Assembly: GCA_013180625.2 (NCBI GenBank)
Contig: SNVD02009905.1
Location: forward strand, 124,001 to 188,000
Direction: 5' to 3'
From: Boswellia sacra
Lineage: Eukaryota > Streptophyta > Magnoliopsida > Sapindales > Burseraceae
DNA: 64,000 nt
This document shows, in pieces, positions 61,054-64,000 of the stretch. A program made the position numbers and the translations under genes. Numbering within the stretch: the first letter of the stretch is position 1; every line of letters begins with the position of its first letter. Under the pieces are notes generated by a model. That model searched no databases. It was given only the letters and a program-made list of their open reading frames with translations, and was not told where the DNA came from.

Positions 61054-61949
61054 TGTTGGTGTTAACGTAAAACATGTGACATGCACATGTTCAAATTTTG
61101 GTTAACTTGCGATAAAAGTAAGAAAAAGTATTTTATTCATATTTTATTGTTTCTAGATAATTATCATAGGAAGTATTTTGATTCACATTAAATATCTCTC
61201 TTGATCAAGATAATATTTCTTGTATCCTAATCAAAATAGGAAGATAGTTAATATATCCTTATTACTTTAGGAGACTAACTATAAAACATTTCCTATTTTG
61301 TTTTATCCTAATCCTAATGTGATCTTGATTGAGATCTTTACAGGACTTTTAGGAAGATTATATCAAGACCTCTTAATACATATTGATGTATGAAAAAGTC
61401 GGTAGAAGGGATTGAAGTGAGAGAGTCTTTTTGCGCAAGAGAGGTTGTTGATTACAGCACTCCATGACTTTGTAAGAGACAAGCTTTGATGCAAAGGAAT
61501 GTCTTTATATCTTTGATTTATTGAGTCTTTGTTTTCATGTATGAGAGTTAAAATCGTACATGAGTTGTTGATCAAGTCTGAGAGAGTTAGTAAACACTTG
61601 GAGAAACTTGATGGTTGAGTGTTTATGTAATTCATTACCAGACATTGGGTGTTATGTATAACTTAACAGCGTTATGTTAAGTTAATTGTGACAGAGAGTG
61701 AGCAGTGTCACTAGTGTTTAGGATCTTTGCGAAGATTTTATTTGTCAAAGATTAGGTCGGTGTGTGAGAGTGAGTCAGCACTGTAAAAGGTCCTAAAGAT
61801 TGTACAAACAAAAGCACAGTGAATTGCAGCTCTATAGCTGTTCGTGGACGTAGGTTTTTACAACCGAACCATGTAAAAATCCTCTTGTGTTGATTTACAT
61901 TACAGTTGACTGTGTTGTTATTTGTAACTGTATACCTCTAGAACTTTCA
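61054..61949 (+). repeat. 3' LTR of the SIRE-type Copia element
   Basis: 896 bp, homologous to 51931-52817 throughout. The 9-bp length difference is a TATTTCTTG-like insertion near 61210. Confidence 0.93.
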
Positions 61950-62946
61950 AGGGAGATGGGGAGTGTGGGGTTTTAAGTCTAAGTAAAGGATGCTTTTGCT
62001 AAAGAACTCAATGTTAGGAATAGTAAATTAAATATTTTTTTAAATTGAGAAATTTGTAATAGTTCCATCATTCATTTTTTTTTTAAACAAAGTTTCTATA
62101 AGTTAATTTTTGTTTCTAACCTCCATTTTTCAATTGCCTTGTAAGATTTTTTAGGCTAGGCTGAATAGTAAAGATTTTAATTGTTGGATTATCTTTGTGG
62201 TGCTTCCAGAGGATCCAAAGCTTAGTGCTTACCATACGGATTCTGCTTAAGGCTTTTGAGAAAGCTTGTGCTAAAGCACTCAGTAATAGGGTATTTTTAT
62301 TTATTATTTTAATAATTTAGTTAATTTTATGTTTATTGGTTTGAGTTGACAAACTTGAAAGAGCTATCCAAATATGCATTAGGTTAGTGTTTTTTTTAAT
62401 GTTTCTTATGATTCATGTTCTATATCATATAGGATTTTGACATTGTAGGCTTATTTCTAAGTAATTGGTTGCTGGTTGTTTTAATTAATGCATGTAATTT
62501 TTTTCTTAATCTTTTTAGGACGATGTTGTGCCTTAACTTTTAAATTGTTCTTATTATTTTGGCTACTTTTGACTACAAGAAAATAGAGCTTTTGCGTCAC
62601 AATTTTTATGTCAGTTTCCAGAAGAATGACATATAATTACACCCTAAATTCTGAGTCTTTGGTGTTAGCTACTGACCCCTTCCCATGATGATTTTTTTGA
62701 CTAGTAGATAAAAGTAATTGGTTAAATAATGGAATTTCACTATTATATTTCCTTAAATATAAGTGATTAAGGGAATTAGTATTTAAATGTTGCATGTGCT
62801 AATGTCTTGTACTGATTGAGTGGAGATCTGGTTCATATTATATGTCTTCTTATTTTGTTATCTAAACATATCTTTATAGTTTCTACCACGAAAAAAAAGA
62901 GCTCTTGTTTTTCTGATCGATAAACTGACAATTTTGTTTTTGGCAG
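61950..62946. other. Intergenic or intronic DNA right of the Copia element
   Basis: G-rich at its left end, continuing the G-rich target sequence seen left of the element. A short open stretch around 62195-62290 ends near a GTATTT donor-like site; I do not recognise it. At 62573 an ACTACAAGAAAATAG word resembles CACTA-transposon ends. No further exon of the downstream kinase gene could be found here. Confidence 0.4.
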
Positions 62947-63845
62947 ACGATTTGACATAACACAAATTCCAGATGTTTATGACTTTTGCAAGTAATCACT
63001 TTTTGCAGATATGAGTGATTCCAAAGCACCATTTTTTTACCATGTTTTATGTACTCTAGCAGCTATGTATTAATTAATTATGCCTTGTCATTAAAATTTT
63101 GTGCCAAGTTCGAAACTTTTCTTCCTATTCTTATCAATTTCCAGGAAGTCTAGGTATTAAGTTATTAAAACGTTATCATGTCTACCATCCTTGTACCTTG
63201 TTATCATGAATGTGTTAGTCATTTGCTGCAGTCAAGGCAATGTCTCTGGAATCAGTCAAATATTTCCACATACTTCAAATTCGTCAACTCTTAATAAGAT
63301 GGTTTTCATTTATTATTTTATTGTCTTGGAGAACAATCCTTTTAAGAGACAAGACCATAATTTAGTTAAGAGGGGGAAAACAATCTTTTACTATCTTCTT
63401 GTTTATATAGACATGGTAGCCTGAAAGTTAGTGGATCAAGAGTGAATTCACGAGCCATGAATGTTGGGCATGAGGAACAGGATTTTCAATTGCAGATGAG
63501 TATCATAATCAAAATTTTCGACTTAATAGAATTTTAGACGTAGGTGTAGTAATTTTTAACTTAGGGAGGCTAAACATGTCAGGAGTTTATCCTGCTGCTC
63601 AATTATTTTTTCTATTGCATCAGAATCTAGTATGACTAAGAAGTCAAATTGGATCTTCTTAACCTAGTCAAGAATTTCTTATGGTATGCCATCGCAGGAA
63701 AAATTTCATGGCCTTTATAATTATTGTCCATACTATCCTGACATCACTAATTTTCATTTTTGACTTTCAATTTGATAGATATGATCTGTTGCATAATGCT
63801 CACCTTAACCTCGAAGGATTGGATGAGCTCTTCAAAGTTGCTCAG
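62947..63845 (+). CDS. Partial VIP/VIH-type inositol hexakisphosphate / diphosphoinositol-pentakisphosphate kinase (PPIP5K), two internal exons
   Basis: Exon 62947-62991 (45 nt) and exon 63779-63845 (67 nt) join in frame across a GT-AG intron (62992-63778). The joined reading contains [21 protein letters not shown] and [10 protein letters not shown], which match the start of the histidine acid-phosphatase-like half of plant PPIP5K (VIH1/VIH2, Vip1 homologues). These enzymes make and break inositol pyrophosphates (InsP8) in the cytosol, controlling phosphate starvation and jasmonate responses. Acceptor and donor sites are consensus-like and the frame is open; a GT donor follows the second exon, so the gene may continue beyond the window. 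The preceding exons, which should encode the FARW-type segment and the whole ATP-grasp kinase half, are not visible to the left, so this may be an exon-containing fragment or a gene with a very long intron disrupted by the Copia insertion. Confidence 0.75.
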
Positions 63846-64000
63846 GTACATAGAGTAAACTCCTGTCTAAATTAATTTTTAGAGGGAGATTATTTGCATA
63901 TTTTATCTTTGTTATGTCATAAACTCTCTTAAATTGCAATCGTATTGCATAATATTTCCATTGGCCTGTTAAGTGTAATGAATAAATGTAGGACTCACAA
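63846..64000 (+). other. Intron or 3' side of the PPIP5K exons, window edge
   Basis: It begins with GTACAT, a donor consistent with an intron running out of the window. No further exon is seen before base 64000. Confidence 0.5.

Larger units (their letters stand above)
51931..61949 (+). mobile_element. Near full-length SIRE-type Ty1/Copia retrotransposon
   Basis: The element is 10.0 kb, with LTRs 51931-52817 and 61054-61949 starting TGTTGG and ending CA. The primer-binding site TGGTATCAGAGCAGG begins at 52820 (initiator-Met tRNA type), and the polypurine tract AAAAAGGGGGAGAT (61040-61053) abuts the 3' LTR. The flanks GGGGA (51926-51930) and AGGGA (61950-61954) agree at 4 of 5 as a target duplication. 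Order inside: gag, protease, integrase, RT, RNase H, then an extra ORF; the Copia order plus a 3' extra ORF and two zinc knuckles fits the SIRE/Maximus lineage. By eye the LTRs differ at about 48 positions plus one 9-bp gap, near 5%, so insertion is not very recent. Stops in gag-pol and the extra ORF, with frameshifts, make it inactive. Confidence 0.93.

Noticed and set aside
62195..62290. Short open frame ending at a donor-like site (KAFEKACAKALSN)
   Set aside because: Looks exon-like, but matches no part of the PPIP5K gene next to it that I know; not enough support for a feature.
1..64000. CRISPR arrays, bacterial operons, ribosomal RNA genes
   Set aside because: No regularly spaced repeats with unique spacers, no rRNA-like conserved stretches; the DNA is clearly plant nuclear.

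Overview
The window is nuclear DNA of a flowering plant, almost certainly a eudicot. It is AT-rich, with long non-coding stretches, GT-AG introns and many retrotransposon remains. The gene content (a PINOID-type AGC kinase, an X8-domain protein, a defensin-like peptide, plant matrix metalloproteinases and part of a VIP/VIH inositol-pyrophosphate kinase gene) reads like a woody dicot. From memory of the protein sequences I lean toward Citrus or a relative, but the window itself does not prove this.

Layout. 1-2445 is intergenic. 2446-4408 (minus) is a two-exon PINOID orthologue, complete at 449 codons. 4409-17494 is a 13-kb gene-poor stretch holding a solo Copia LTR with a perfect 5-bp target-site duplication (6589-7308) and several inverted-repeat MITEs. 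17495-20332 (plus) is a four-exon X8 (CBM43) secreted protein, probably GPI-anchored. 25019-25700 (plus) is a two-exon eight-cysteine defensin-like (DEFL) gene.

From 25 to 51 kb lies the most interesting region: a tandemly duplicated module in which a DEFL gene (plus) faces a matrix metalloproteinase gene (MMP, minus). There are four MMP copies (a 26810-27751, b 32894-33867, c 42899-43840, d 49450-50413) and two DEFL copies (intact at 25019-25700, decayed exon at 34464-34650). Only MMP c is intact: it has a signal peptide, a cysteine switch, a zinc site and a Met-turn. The modules were broken up by transposons: a 6.8-kb minus-strand Copia element (34821-41596) that itself carries a nested 1.48-kb solo LTR (35817-37296), another probable solo LTR (about 41800-42535), a small Copia remnant (46657-49055) carrying a nested hAT-type MITE (47564-48117), and unclassified insertions.

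51931-61949 is an almost full-length SIRE-type Copia retrotransposon (plus). It has about 890-bp LTRs, gag, pol and an extra 3' ORF, and is inactivated by several stops and at least two frameshifts. The right edge (62947-63845) holds two correctly framed exons of a VIP/VIH-type PPIP5K gene, whose upstream exons are not visible in the window.

The real genes are unrelated in pathway: auxin transport control (PINOID), plasmodesmal or wall callose binding (X8), apoplastic defence or proteolysis (DEFL and MMP) and inositol pyrophosphate signalling. The one local arrangement with possible functional meaning is the repeated DEFL/MMP pairing, which may simply reflect segmental duplication.
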